Part shown: one piece after another, positions 24,701-36,640 of the stretch
Layout of the letters: each line of letters starts with the position of its first letter
Position numbering within the stretch: position 1 is the first letter of the stretch
Assembly (NCBI RefSeq): GCF_905220565.1
Contig: NC_059401.1
Span: 9,172,766 to 9,236,765, forward strand
Direction of reading: 5' to 3'
Length of the DNA stretch: 64,000 nucleotides
Origin: Melitaea cinxia
Lineage: Eukaryota; Arthropoda; Insecta; Lepidoptera; Nymphalidae
Program-made: the position numbers and the translations under genes
The notes under the pieces: model-generated
Told to the model about the DNA's origin: nothing
The model's database searches: none
Seen by the model: the letters and a program-made list of their open reading frames with translations, nothing else

Positions 24701-27700
24701 ACTTACTTTTTCTGAAACCTCAGTATCGGATCTGCATACAGGTCACTCAAATCGAGCCCCTTGCCCTTCTTCTTGAGTTCCGGATGCTTCCTCACAAGAA
24801 GCCAGCCGATATGAGAGAAAAAGAAGCCTCTTGTAGCGTTGTGAGGGTCAGCGTCTGTCTCCGAGTATTTGTGGTGCATACGATGGTCGCGGGCCCAATC
24901 AATCGCTGAATCCTTTAAGATAAACAATATGTTTTGTTTAGGTTCTTATATATTATATCTTAGCTTATCGCTTATTTGATCATGTCATGTTAAGTGTGAT
25001 GTGGGCGGGCTTTAACTCATCAAAATAAATAATTCAGAGTACTCAAGTACGATTCAAATGAACCTTTTAATTGTCATTTTTATTTCTATTGCTGAGAAGA
25101 ATTGACAAAAGCATACAATACTTAAGTAATAAATATTATTAAACGCAACAGTTCGAATAATTGTTTGAATCTCGCGATGAAATGGACCAATATAAGAAAT
25201 CTTTCTGCAGAAAAGTAGTATAACTTAACTTTGGGCTTATAAATTATTTATATTTACTAGCTGACCCCACAAACGTTTCTTTGCCATATATGTTATTAAC
25301 CCGCTTAACCCCCCCCCCCCCCTTATAACTTAGGGATATGAAAAATAGATGTTGGCCGATTCTAAGACCTACCCGATATGAACACAAAATTTTATAAAAA
25401 TCGGTCCAGCCATTTCGGAGGAGTATGGTAACTAACATTGTGACACGAGAATTTTATATATAAGATATATATGTACAGTCGACTCTCGAAAAAGTAGGGG
25501 GAGGTGAGAAGAAAGGCGATTTTTGTCATTGTTCAAGAATAGCAGTTACTAAACAATCGCGTCATTCTGCTCGCAGTGTCCGCGGTAAATGAAAGTGCAC
25601 TAAGTGTAGTTTTTGTTTTAAAAATGTTGGCGTCGGTGTCCTCTAGACGTGTCATAATGACAGAATTTATTAAAAAATATAAAAATTCAGAATGTTTGTG
25701 AAAAACGGACGAAAATTATAAAATTAAACAGCATCGACAAAAAGTTTTATTTTACACACCTACTATTTTTATTTTTTATATTTATAACATATATACATAT
25801 ACACGGTCGTCTCTTCCTACGGTAAGCAATGTAATGCTTGTGCTATAGGTAACTGCCGGCTGATATAGATACATTTTTTTTTATTAATACATATAAATAA
25901 TACTTAGAAATAAATACATTTATAATTAACTAGCTGACCCGGCGAACTTCGTATCGCCTAACACAAACTTTATCGTATGGTATTACAGTTCAAATTGACT
26001 TTTAAGTATTATCACAAATCTTTTGTATGGGAGTATAGAAAAGTGTTGTTTTTAGACTTTTTCAGGAAATTTATTTTTTTTTTTTTTAGAATTTTTCTCT
26101 CCGTAAGAACCATCCTCGTACTTCAAGGAATATTTTAAAAAAAGAATTAGCGAAATCGGTCCAACCGTTCTCGAGTTTTGCGCTTAGCAACACATTCAGC
26201 GACTCATTTTTATATTATAGATGGCATTAACGACACCGTGCATGATCGATTGACCATTGACAGACATACGTACTTATTACAGATGAGGAACAACTAATAA
26301 TAAAAACTGCTCATATAGAATTATAGGCCATTGTAGACCAGTATATGGCAACAAAAAGTACCCGCCTTAAGAATTAATGTTTCTTCTTCGGCATCAGAAT
26401 CCATTTTTTTTTTCTCAACAAAAATAGGTAGTACCTACACGTCCTTTAACCCTTTAACTGCCGTGCAATAATTCGCGTGAAGTGCCTGTAGCGCCAGCAA
26501 CCTTTAGGTACAATTTTGCATTGTGTTGTAAAGTATAGTTATCGATAAACATCAAAGGTACACACACTCTGTCGGTGCATAGACCCCAAGGATAAAAAGG
26601 CGAGTGAGTCCGACTTTTAGCCTGATCCAGAGGAGTCTTGGGATTACACATTCATGCTCCATCACACATTCAACCATTCGAAAGGAAAGAATCAATCCAA
26701 CTCCCTGACAGCCTCGGCTGGTTTGGGGGACTCCCGACCAGTACGCCGTGTAGGGACCATGAACTGTGGTGTCACACCCCTTCCTCTTAGTCTCGTTCAC
26801 ACAGATTATCTATACATCGTTCATCCATCATCTGACATACTTCATCTCCCTTACCATCCATTCCTCCTCTTACATTCAACGTAGCGAAGCCGCTCTCCAT
26901 GGGTCACTCTTCACCCCCGCGAGAAATGAGATGTGATGGGTGGCGAAACACATCGCCGCCATTTTGGTTAATTACTTTATTTTTATCCATGTGTTCCCAC
27001 GAAATAGCAAGGGAAAGGTTTGTCTACCCCAGCAGAGCCCCGCATGCTAGGGTAAGGCTGGCCTAATTCTGGGTCGCCCGGTCCCAGGGCAGAGTGGCAC
27101 ACTAACGACTAGGCTTGCCCCGAGCCACGCATCCATCCGCGCGGCATACGTTGGATTGGCGGAGAGTAGGAATAGGGAAAGGGAAGGATAGGTGGTGTGA
27201 AAAGGAAGATTGATGGTAAGTTAGTGTGGGGAATAGGAAATGTAGGATATTACCGCCCAGAGGGTAAGGGATAGGACAGTAATAGCTAGGAAAGCCGGGG
27301 TCGCATACCCGTATACTATACCACAACTACCGGACAGGTAATTGGGATGAGTATCCCATGACTGTGATGACTTAAAGATGTACTTACTAAATATAATTTT
27401 ACCCTATCATTTTATAATAAATTTAAGTAAATACTAGCATTAATTTATTAACTTGAATAACAATAAAATAATATTAATAATATTTAAACTCAAATAATAA
27501 ATTACCTGAAAAGCTAGCGTGTTGAAAAATACCAGAATGAGCCTCAATGGCCACTTCGCCTTGTAAGATTTATGAGCCCAGAGCCTGTGAGCTCCTGCGG
27601 TAATACCAAGCCCAGACATCACATATAATACGTAAGCTGAAAGAAAACAATTATCAATTTATTTTTCCTCAAAACACGACGAAAATTTATTTATATATAT

Positions 27701-28643
27701 TGTATTTATTCATATATTTTTCCTTTGTCAAAAAAATATTCCCAATAGCTAAATTTATAAATTAGTTAGTACAAAGTTATATTTTTAAGAATGATTTATG
27801 TATTGATAGTTACTACCCCAACTGAAATAATAGGTATTTTCTGTTTATAAGGAAAAACCACTCAAAAACATGTTAATATTCTTTCTTTCATTACTGGTGA
27901 GCTATTAAAGTTAAAAATGTTATTCAAAGAACTTCAGTAATGCAGCAATCCTTAATGTTTTTTGTTTAAAAGCTTGTCTGTATATATACAACAAAGTCAA
28001 TTACTGTAATATTAGTTGCTATTAATACTTATATAATTGAGCTTACGACATTGTGTAACCTACTCAACCAATTTTTTGTTTGTAGCAAAAATATGTGTAT
28101 TTTTGCAATATATATATGCTACATGCATGCAATATAAAACAATAACAAATTTTAAATCTGACAAGAATTTAGAGCCATTTGTAATAACAACATAATTCGT
28201 GTAAGGTAGGTATTGTGTGTGTATGAAATTCTAATGAACATATCAAAAAGTTTTATAAGGTGAACAAATTTATAGCACTTTGTAAGTCAAATTTACATAA
28301 CAATCAAGTTTATAAGTGGTTAGATATGAAAATAGATAATACACATCACGAAGGTGACACGAGTGACATCAAAATATTTTAAGCAACTTTGTCTTGAAAT
28401 CATAAAATAATTACAAATAAACTTACCAAATATGTCTGTTTGCCATTTAGCAGAGAAAAGAAAAAGATATCCTCCGTACAATGCTGCAATGTGTAAATAT
28501 GTAAAGGCTATGATATTTCTCCAAACTAACTTCCTTGGATAATTATCTGCTTGCTGTATCGGAACTGTAGGGAGAGCCATATCTGGAGTAGCTGCATCCG
28601 TTTCAAATAACACTCCATTTGCATCTACAGAATTTGGTGCCAT
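21739..28643 (-). CDS. Acyl-CoA delta-9 desaturase, QPSE signature
   Basis: Four coding exons on the minus strand join in frame: 28643-28427, 27636-27506, 24912-24707 and 22252-21739 (TAA), 355 aa, the usual length for insect acyl-CoA desaturases. The enzyme puts a cis double bond into saturated fatty acyl-CoA at the ER membrane using cytochrome b5 electrons and a di-iron centre. Iron-binding His boxes are intact: HRLWAH (89-94), HRMHH (126-130) and HNYHH (267-271), plus the NSAAH histidine at 238. TM1 is at about 43-65. The lepidopteran signature position reads QPSE (250-253), closest to the KPSE lineage, which in characterised species is delta-9 with C16 preferred over C18. That specificity is inferred. 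An acceptor (TTTTTTCTTCAG) at about 28658-28669 shows at least one non-coding 5' exon upstream. Introns are full of transposon pieces. Confidence 0.95.
22525..22710 (-). mobile_element. LINE 3' end, 5' truncated
   Basis: Shares with 34608-34745 the sequence around CTTTATTGTACACCA, 'GTACAAAG.GCGG.CTTATCGCT' and 'GATC/TTCTTCCAG.CAACCT'. It is oriented so that GTGTACAATAAAG is the polyadenylation-like 3' end on the minus strand. It lies in desaturase intron 3. Confidence 0.75.
23155..23585 (+). pseudogene. Tc1/mariner transposase fragment, catalytic Asp lost
   Basis: The frame from about 23172 reads SVMVWWGVSYK, then KSAQVYQDSILEKVVKPLNN and MFNNQEWSFEQHSA. In related mariners the motif is QQDSAP, so the catalytic Asp is His here. 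After the stop at about 23437 other frames continue the protein (LWSVLESMACSKCHDNLEPLK, VKNFPMERVRVSIDNWPE), so there are several frameshifts. No intact ends were identified. It lies in desaturase intron 3. Confidence 0.85.
23690..23955 (+). mobile_element. Helitron-like non-autonomous element
   Basis: The right end has a hairpin GGTCGAATTTCGACC (about 23927-23941) and, 11 nt later, CTAG|T at about 23953, the arrangement expected of a Helitron 3' end. A (CA)n run lies inside at about 23861-23877. There is no coding sequence and the left border is approximate. Confidence 0.55.
24125..24510 (+). mobile_element. RTE-type LINE 3' region
   Basis: Contains the conserved run 'CGATGGCGGGATAACCA..CAACTGCTGG', '...ACAGGCCGAAGAC.GGCAG...' and 'GGCAAAACACATGAGTT', ending in a GATGATGATGG-type tail. 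It aligns by eye with 45440-45665 in the same orientation. Two near-identical 29-bp units, 24320-24348 and 24355-24383, form a local tandem duplication absent from the other copy. Confidence 0.8.
25256..25466 (-). mobile_element. Helitron-like repeat (TAGCTGACCC family)
   Basis: Left edge 'ACTAGCTGACCCCACAAACG' becomes a CTAGT terminus on the minus strand. The body includes a poly-C run (about 25311-25322) and 'AAATCGGTCCAGCCATTTCG', and the other edge is 'GAGAATTTTATATATAAGAT'. It is the same family as 58698-59226. Confidence 0.65.
25931..26223 (-). mobile_element. Helitron-like repeat, related subfamily
   Basis: Begins 'ACTAGCTGACCCGGCGAACT' and ends with the 'TTTTATATTATAGAT' motif. The phrase 'GAAATCGGTCCAACCGTTCT' is typical of this class. 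It lies in desaturase intron 2 and has no coding capacity. Confidence 0.65.
26480..27340 (-). mobile_element. RTE-type LINE 5' part with start of AP endonuclease
   Basis: The block is clearly GC-richer than its surroundings. On the minus strand, after about 400 bp that look like a 5' UTR (about 27340-26950), frames encode TFATLNVRGG, then VNETKRKGCDTTVHGPYTAYWSG, RGCQGVGLILSF and LFILGVYAPTECV. These match the N-terminal apurinic endonuclease of RTE LINEs (pattern N-V-R, ETK, G-x-YSG, G-V-G-F-L, VYAPT). The endonuclease breaks off at about 26550, so no reverse transcriptase remains. It lies in desaturase intron 2. Confidence 0.75.
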
Positions 28644-30180
28644 TGTTCAAACTCTCTATTCTGAAGAAAAAAGATTACAAATAATTTTTTTTTAACTTTT
28701 ACAGATTATTATTTTAGTTATAATTGACATTATATCTTCAGATATATTTAAGTGTTTATCTTCTAATCCATTATAAAACCAGTAATACCAGCTATTTGTA
28801 CTCGTAATGAATACATATATATATTTCAGGAATAATATTAGGTACGAGTAATTGTCGCAACTAAACTTTTTGCTGAAACATCGCAAAGCATAAACGCTTA
28901 TACAAAAAATACACGTAGATTTCGAAAAGCCGAAAAAATATTATTATCATTGATATTAATCATAGGAAAAAAACAAAAAACAAACAGTAATTTGAACCTA
29001 CATGCAGGCACTAATCTAGAAAGTAGGAATCACACCAATCACACTGACGTCTGAACCTATGAAACCTATCAACAGACTGAAACTGAAATACTTGACATTT
29101 TGACGTATTAATATCACGACAGCTAGATCAAAAAAAAAACATTCTAATGGACAAAATAAACATTTTATAAGCATTTTACCTTGTTAGCACAACTAAAAGC
29201 TATTAGGAAAGAAATTAATAACATTCTTATTGGAAAATTTTACTTGATACGAGAAGAAATGACATCGATTTTTATGATATTATTTTTACATTACCTACAT
29301 ACTAAATTTAATAAATACTCACTACTGTTTAATCTTTACTGACCTATAAGTATAGAAAAGTTTATTGCAAATAGAAAAGCTTCCGTAAATCTCTTAAAAG
29401 CACTATCTCATTAATAAAAAGATTTGATGTCGTCAATTAAAATATTTGTCTTTATATTAAACGAAATTATTTATAAAATAATAGAATGATTACATATCTG
29501 AAATATTTTAAGTTAAATCTGTTTAAAAAAAGAACTCAATTCAAATAAACCTACCTAAGTACAATTATTTTTTTGTTTAATTATTTTTAAACGTATTTAG
29601 AAATTACGTAAATAATATGTATTTAATTTTTAAAAAGTACACGTTAAAATAAAAATTTCTAACAATTACGCTCCAATTTTTAAAGCAAAACTTACCAAAT
29701 TTGAAGAAAATAGTAATAAATTCACTATATTCATGTATCTTCCCTATGATTTATTATTAAATAATAACACGTTTTCGCGCTCGTTTTCTATTATATACTG
29801 AGTATTGTTTATATTTCAATAAGAGCTTAACATATATGAATGACTTTCCACGATAACTACTACTTGTTCAGTGTTCACGTGTTTGACCATACACGATACT
29901 TTGAGACATGAGTCGACGCGGTGACGATACGTGCAGTTACTAGCGGTTTGAAATAAAATGGAAGGCTGAAGGCAATGCGGTAAGCGACCCGTGGATTGGA
30001 TGGTAAGGTGGCGCGATAGTAGGACCACGTCACGCTAAACCATCCATCGCTGAGCCACGAAGTGTATTTGTGATCGGACGATTTCGCAACCGACTTGACA
30101 AAAATGCACTCAGACACTTGGCACATTTGTTTGAATTTTGTATTTTCGATAAAGCAACTCACAATTAGACATTGTGTATC
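28644..30180. other. Probable 5' region of the desaturase gene
   Basis: Upstream of the desaturase start codon on its strand. An acceptor at about 28658 shows that a 5' UTR exon must lie further right. The more GC-rich stretch 29880-30110 could hold that exon and the promoter, but no donor could be chosen with confidence. Open frames there have no recognisable homology. Confidence 0.35.
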
Positions 30181-30553
30181 TACAATTACACGTTTATAGA
30201 AAAGTTTAATTGCTTTTTACCTCCTTTTTACCATATAAGTTGTAAGATCATGCTTCATAGTAAATTTTATTAATTTGAACTTGCGCTTTCATGATTTTTT
30301 TATTGAATGTAAATTTTTGGGAAAAAAATATCTTATCCCAATGTTCTAATTGTAATATAAAAATGTTATTGTAATATATAAATAGTACTATTAGGTAAAT
30401 ATTCGTTTTTAAAGTAAATGTTTTAATGCTTACTAAGAGATTTTAAAACTGAAAGAAACTAGATCATCTAAAAGTTGAAACTTGAATGTATGTAAAAGAA
30501 TAGAACACACCAATAATTAGGGTCCACATTTTTAATAAATAAGAGGTAGGTAC

Positions 30554-30602
30554 AATGTTGAATGACTTAACATAAGTATAATATGTTAAGTCATTCAACA
30601 TT
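30554..30602. repeat. Perfect 21-bp inverted repeat (hairpin)
   Basis: Arms 30554-30574 (AATGTTGAATGACTTAACATA) and 30582-30602 are exact reverse complements around a 7-nt loop. A second, overlapping pair (CATAAGTATAAT at 30571 and ATTATACTTATG at 30600) extends the symmetry. Confidence 0.95.
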
Positions 30603-30799
30603 ATACTTATGTATAACGTATATTAAGGAAAATAACAATTACAGTTAAATATTGCGTCATATGAAACATACTAACAAATATATTGTATACGATATAATAT
30701 ATTAATATATTTTTAAAACGTATAGGTATATATTTAAACAACAAATAAATGTTTCTACTATAGATTAGGAAATAACTATAATTTCTTTTGTTTTAAGAA

Positions 30800-31310
30800 T
30801 AAAATATTGTGTTTGCAGGCAGACGGCGTAAGTAGACAAAAAATAGTCGAGTTAATACGCATTATCAAAGATTACTCCAAAGTTGTAACCAGTTCTCGAT
30901 GAAATTTAAATGTGACCACATGGTAAACATCGACTTTCGATTAAATTAAAAATCATCAAATCGGTACACCCAGCAAAAAGTTATGCGGTGTAATACAACG
31001 TAGGTCGACGAAAAAATAGTCAAGTAAAAACGCATTACCTATTAGATATAGCTCGAAAAGTAGTTGTTAGATCTCAAATAAATTTAAGTGGGACCAAATG
31101 ACACACACCACCTTTCGATTAAAAAAAATTTGTCGAAATCGGTCCACCCATTCAAAAGTTCTGAAGACATACATAAAAACACATAAAAAAAATTAAAAAA
31201 CAATACAGTCGAATTGAGAACCTCCTCCTTTTTTAGATATCGGTTAAAAAATATATATACGTTCGAATTGTGTAACCTCGTTCTTTTTTGAAGTCGGTTA
31301 AAAAAAAGAA
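30800..31310 (-). repeat. AACCGACTTC repeat, minus orientation
   Basis: Matches 49878-50437 in reverse, including 'TAATACAACGTAGGTCGACG', 'ATCGAAAG' contexts and the end 'GAGAACCTCCTCCTTTTTTA' with 'GGTTAAAAAA'. A second end-like copy follows at about 31265-31305. Confidence 0.7.
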
Positions 31311-31589
31311 ACTAAAAAAGTCACCGTAGCACCAACGACTAGATACAATCAGAATTCTGTTCCCCCTGTAACAAGTGATAGGTTCAAGTTGAAAATGATC
31401 ATTCTACAGGAGAGCAAACAAGATTTAAAAAATTACTGTTCGTGAACTATGTGGGCTAAGTTTAACTTGGTATCTTTTTTGTAGAGCTAAAAACATTCTC
31501 ATTCTATATACTGGTACATTTTAGTTTATTTGGTAAATATTTCCTTTTTAATGGTGATTTAAGAAAGAAAAAAAATGCAATAATTGTGT

Positions 31590-31870
31590 TAGCTCGGAAA
31601 CAAAAAAACCGACTTCAGTTACATCGACAAGTAATACAACGTAAGTAGACGAAACAAATAAACAAACGCACTAGATTTTCGAGGGTTTCTCTCGATTTCT
31701 CTGGGATTTCATCATCAGATCCTGGTTTCCTTATCATGGTATCAAACTTAGGATATTTCCTTTCCAGCAAAAAAAGAATTATCAAAATTAGTTCATAAAC
31801 GACGAAGTTATCCCCGAACTTACATCTTATCTTATACATATAATAAAATGGTAGGAAAGTCAAAACTGTA
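31590..31870. repeat. Partial AACCGACTTC-family repeat
   Basis: 'AAAAAACCGACTTCAGTTACATCGACAAG...TACAACGTAAGTAGACGAA' is the internal junction found also in the 49878 copy (about 50270-50310, opposite strand). The remainder is diverged. Confidence 0.5.
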
Positions 31871-31899
31871 CATTGAATATTTTTTTAAAAGAATACTTG

Positions 31900-32290
31900 G
31901 GTTTGTGATCTGCAATCGATACCGAAGCCAAAAATATAGTATTTAGAATTTTAGTCTGTTTGTTTGTTTGTCTGTATATATCTATGTCCGGTATAAGCTC
32001 ATAAAGTACTGCATGGATTTACTTCAAATTTGGCACGAATATTATTAAGAAGTGGGATCAACATAATATAGGCTACATATTATCACGCTATCACCTACGG
32101 GGAACAAGCAGTGAAACTTTATTTCTTCAACGCATTCTGTAACAACGTGTAATCTAACGACGCATATTTGAATGTTGTTGTTATTATGTTAATAACCATG
32201 CTATAAACTAGCTTCTCACTATAAATAAAGACATTCTGTAGTATATTTAGTATCAGCATTGCACCCGTGCGAAGCCGGGGAGGGCCGCTA
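31900..32290 (+). mobile_element. Helitron-like element with CTAGT end
   Basis: The right terminus reads GCACCCGTGCGAAGCCGGGG..., a GC-rich hairpin, and ends CGCTAGT at about 32284-32290. The body contains (GTTT)n-like repeats and the phrase 'CAAATTTGGCACGAATATTA'. The left border is approximate and there is no coding sequence. Confidence 0.6.
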
Positions 32291-32298
32291 GTAATATA

Positions 32299-33245
32299 TA
32301 CAGGGTCAGTCTGCATAAAGTGCACATATCAAAATCAGGGAAACTACACCCTATTTCATCGATGAAAAAATTATCAAAAAAAAAAATAAATAAATAAAAA
32401 TTTGATTTTTTATGAATATTTTAAAATTTTTAATTGCCGCTGCTAGCGCTATTTAAATAAATCGGTTTAACTTTTAAACTAAATGTCCTGTCACGATGGA
32501 GTAAATTTTATAATGCTTGCTAATAATAGGCTATGCTCATAAAGTAAAAATATCTTAGAGAATTAATACTATAAATTTAGAGTAAAAAAGAATTTGATGA
32601 AATTCTGTTTTTTTTTTCATCATTTTTACAATAATGTTAAACATCGTCCCGATAACCCTACTTTTTTTTAATTTTAAGTTATTCTACATGGTATTAGCTT
32701 TCTAAAAGTAAAAATTGCACACTCATTACTAAGATACAACATTTTAAATCAGCGTTTAAAAAAAGCAATTAACACAGTTAAACACCGAAGTAGGAATAAA
32801 ACAAAAGTATGTATCTACATAAATCATTTATTATTCTTAGGAAATTATAATCAAATAGCCTTGCCATTAAACTTATCATTTTGACCTAATGTATCAATTG
32901 TCCAAAATGACCACCCCGTTGTTGCAAACACATTGTAGCGCAAAGCACAATTTGCTGCGTGGCCCTATGAATCGTTTCGGGATCATTTCTGATTTTGTTT
33001 GCAACACGCAAAACTCTTTCTTTGATCCTCCAAATGGATGGATGTCCTGCCCATTATGCGCTGATTGTCAGGTCTTTTCTAAATGAAAAATATCCGCGCC
33101 GCTGGATCGGTCGACTAGGACCTGTTGGGTGGCCGGCGCGTTCCCCCGATCTTACCCCTTTAGATTATTTTTTATGGGGAACAATGAAGCAAAGGGTGTA
33201 CAGCAGTCCCATAAACAGCGAAGAGGAACTCACAGAATTAAAGGT
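32299..33245. mobile_element. Tc1/mariner element with an internal inversion
   Basis: The left end is mariner-like (TACAGGGTCAGTCTGCATAA at about 32298). The transposase C-terminus is encoded on the minus strand (about 33018-32855: IKERVLRVANKIRNDPETIH, then LCLQQRGGHF), but the part that should precede it is on the plus strand from about 33022 (QMDGCPAHY, WIGRLGPVGWPARSPDLTPL, YFLWGTMKQRVYSS, EELTELKVNI). The two pieces abut head to head at about 33020, so one part has been inverted. No right TIR was found. Confidence 0.8.
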
Positions 33246-33264
33246 TAACATTACTTTACGTTAA

Positions 33265-33840
33265 TTAATATTACTGATACATTAAATAGATTTAAAGAAT
33301 ATTAATACTTACTCAAGTAAATTATAATACTTTAAAAATCGGAGTATAAAGTGTATAAAATTAGATAATCGTTATGTAATACATGAAATCGGCTTTATTT
33401 CAGTTACTCTCATTGGTTACAGTACCTACTGTGTCGTAAATGTGTAGATGTGCGCATAATTTGACATTTATATGCCACGCTACTTCAGTGCTGATTTGCA
33501 ATTTTATGTTTTTGTATTTCCTCTGAAACTTACAAGTACTCACGACTTGGCCATTTTTTCTATAGTCTTCGAATTCAAGAACAATTAGGTACCTATTTGC
33601 AAAATTACCGGTGTTGGACATTTGAACCCACGACCTTGACTTACGGTACGGTATTACATACGTGAGATTCACGTGTTCAATAAATTAAGGGGCCACCTAG
33701 GCTTAGTTAATAATAATCTAAAGATTAATGTTCTTATAATTTGTTCAATATTTCAAGTAAATATTCTTAAAAATAACTAGTTAATACTAAAATATGTTTT
33801 CGAATTAGGATTTATCATTAATCACTAAAACGTAAATATC
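33265..33840. other. AT-rich gap with a weak tRNA-like block
   Basis: No gene seen. At about 33595-33660, minus strand, 'GGTCGTGGGTTCAAATGTCC' resembles a B box of a decayed SINE, without a convincing A box. Confidence 0.3.
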
Positions 33841-33849
33841 AAGTTTTTC

Positions 33850-34335
33850 AGGACCATATAATCCAATAATTACGTGAGCTATTTTTCGATCAGTTTAGAC
33901 CCCTTTGTTGAAATTGTGAACGCGAAAACGTGAGATTGATGCTAAAAAAAAATTTACAAAAAAAATTTTTTTTTTTTCGTAAAAATAATAAATCGTTTAG
34001 GTATAATATAGTTAGTTCATTTAAATTAAATAAAATTAAAAGCAAAACAGATAACAACAAATAAAATTTTTACTCAATCCATGGAGAGTCGATATCGTGT
34101 ACTTTTTCGATTGAAATAATTGGACACATGTCATCTGGGATTTCTGGTAGTGCTGGAAGACAGGAAACGTCTACGTTTTCATCGTTTATTCACTTTTTCT
34201 ACAAATTTATATTTTTTGAAGTTAAGGTGAGATTTTCGTTTTATCCCCTTGGTTTAAATGGGATTTGGTGAGGTGTCATTGAACCCTTCCCCCCATTCTG
34301 ATTTCACGTAATTAATTGATGTCCCCTAAAGTGAG
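33850..34335. mobile_element. Diverged MITE, probably related to 5279-5787
   Basis: Contains 'ATAATTACGTGAGC' near the left and 'ATTTCACGTAATTAATTGAT' followed by GTCCCC near the right, with a pyrimidine-rich block inside. The ends are too diverged to prove TIRs. Confidence 0.4.
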
Positions 34336-34604
34336 TAAATTATACATTAAAATCATAAAGATTAAATAATTTTATTTTTTTAGTTAACAGTTGACTTAAA
34401 TTTCATACCAAGTTCGTAATAATAATTGTATTGAAAATAAGATTTTTATGATACCAAGCTTTTACTGATATAGTAAATAAGGTCTATCTTCATATAGTTT
34501 TGACTATAAATAGATAAAAAAAGTGACAGCGACGACTGAATTTAAAAACATAGAAAATACTTAAAGAAACCAGATAAATATTAAGTATATTTATATATAG
34601 ACTA

Positions 34605-36640
34605 GGTAACAATACACTTTATTGTACACCAAAACAGAAATAATACACATCAGATTGATTTTAACAGAGTATCATAAGGTACAAAGGGCGGCCTTATCGC
34701 TGAAAAGCGATCTCTTCCAGGCAACCTAGAGGCAGAGGAGATGATATTGTGTCGGTGTAGGTTTATGAATTGAGACATAAACGTGTAAATATATTTACTT
34801 AAACACATATACATATAAGTACATACATAGATAGATACATACATATATACATACAATCATACATACATATTTATCTATTTATTTAATAAAGGCATACCAA
34901 CTAAGTACGAGTACATAAAAAAGCTTCTACATTAAAACAATACCACAAAGTTATACAATATGCACTTAAATTAAAGGTTTGCACAACATTCTTAGAACGC
35001 TACTGTAATCAGACATTAATCATATTTGTGTAATTTACGAAAAAACAACACAATGTATATGTTACAATAAAAAATAGAGAGAAAAAAAAAAACAAAACTA
35101 TTACAATTATATATCAAAGTCCATCAACACTTTAATTATTTTTCCCTTAAATTGGCTTAATGAATCTGCGAAGATGTCTATGTCTATGTTAAGAAAAACT
35201 GCATTTAAATTTTTTTACATAAGATTAAGCGGTGAGTTATTTATATACTTAGATTTATTATACATTATATAAAATGGTTTATACATTCTAAAGAAGCTAT
35301 CCCTGGACAATATTCTGGGTACACTCAAATTAATTCGTTTCAAGAGGGAGGGACAGTCAATCATACGATTAAGCAGCTTATACAGAAAAATGCCGCCAAG
35401 AGCCTGATTGCGTTTCAATGAGGGAAGGTAGTTGAAATAACGTAACCGGTCGTTATAGTTATTGAGAAGCAGATCGTTTTGTGTTCTAGCTTTAAAGGAT
35501 AGTCTTTTTAAAAACATTTTTTGCACCTTTTCAATACGCTGTAAATTGTTTTGATAAACTGGGTACCCTAAAAAGCAACATTACTAGATATTACTGCGTA
35601 CCAGTGCATTATATAAGGCCTTTAGAGCTAATATTGATGTAAACTCTTTGATATTACGTGTTATAAATCCTAACATCTTGAAACTTTTTTTAATAACATG
35701 ATTTATCTGACCAGTAAACCGCAACTCTGAATCTATATTTACGCCTAAGTCTCTTACTTCCTCAACTCTTTTCAACTTCTTATTATCAATACGGTACCCA
35801 GAATAATATTTATTACGTTTTTTAGCAATTTTATGTGTACACACTTGTCAATATTCATAGTCATATAGTTAATTTTACACCATTGAGCAACACCAGTAAC
35901 ATCCCTCTGCAACAACTCCTCGTCAAATTCATTCTGTACGACTCTAAATATTTTTAGATCATCAGCATACAACTCGAATTCTGAGTGTTTTATGTAGTAT
36001 TTAATGTCATTAAAAAAACAAGCCAAACAAAATAGGTCAAAAATAGAGCTTTGTGGAACACCAGACGAAAGGATGCAGAAATTTGAACTATATCCATTTA
36101 CTACTACCCCCATTTTGCGATTTTTTACGTAGGAACTGAACCACAGCAACACCGAGCCATTTATATAAAATTGATTTTTTAATTTTCTAAGAAGTAAATG
36201 ATGGTCCACTTTATCAAACGCCTTACTTAAATCCCCATAAATAGCATCTACTTCCTCCCCGGAATCCATATGTGACAACAGCTGTTCAACAAAAGATACC
36301 AAGCTAGTAGCCACTGATCGCTTAGCTACAAAGCCATGTTGTTGTTCGCCTAACATTTGTTTCGTGTGCCAAGTAGTGTGTATGCAGATGATTTTCTCAA
36401 ATACTTTTGCTAGCACTGATAGTATACTGATAGGTCGATAATTTTCTATCAGTTGCTTGGGACCAGATTTCGGAATCGGTATCACAGTGGCTTCCTTCCA
36501 AATGGTCGAAAACACACCGTCCTTTAAAGATTTATTAAATATATTTTGAAGGGGACAAGTGGTTCTGTGTTTTTTAAAAAGAAAATTGGTGGTATACGAT
36601 CATTTCCGTAACCTTTGGCTATGTTTAATTTTTTCAGCTG
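34605..36640 (-). mobile_element. CR1/Jockey-like LINE, 5' truncated
   Basis: The 3' end on the minus strand is GTGTACAATAAAGTG near 34610, matching the truncated copy at 22525-22710. Reverse-transcriptase coding starts at about 36640 (LKKLNIAKGYGNDRIPP) directly beside a TACA/TATA microsatellite. Element and gene remnants both run right to left. Confidence 0.85.
35215..36640 (-). pseudogene. LINE reverse transcriptase, frameshifted
   Basis: Three frames carry the protein in order. 36515-35772 holds most RT motifs: PIPKSGPKQLIENYRPISIL, GFVAKRSVATSL, DLSKAFDKVDH, SSGVPQSSIF (normally GVPQGS) and the catalytic FELYADDLKIF. 35844-35584 follows (VEEVRDLGVNIDSELRFTGQ), then 35526-35215 is the C-terminal part. 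It has lost continuous coding through frameshifts and a start-proximal truncation. It would have copied LINE RNA into DNA at the target site. Confidence 0.9.

Noticed and set aside
29816..30162. Open frames of 70-95 codons upstream of the desaturase
   Set aside because: No homology recognised. More likely promoter or untranslated exon of the desaturase; a donor could not be fixed, so no exon was called.
33595..33660. tRNA-like GTTCAAATG block
   Set aside because: B box only, no A box at the right distance and no fold; at most a decayed SINE.
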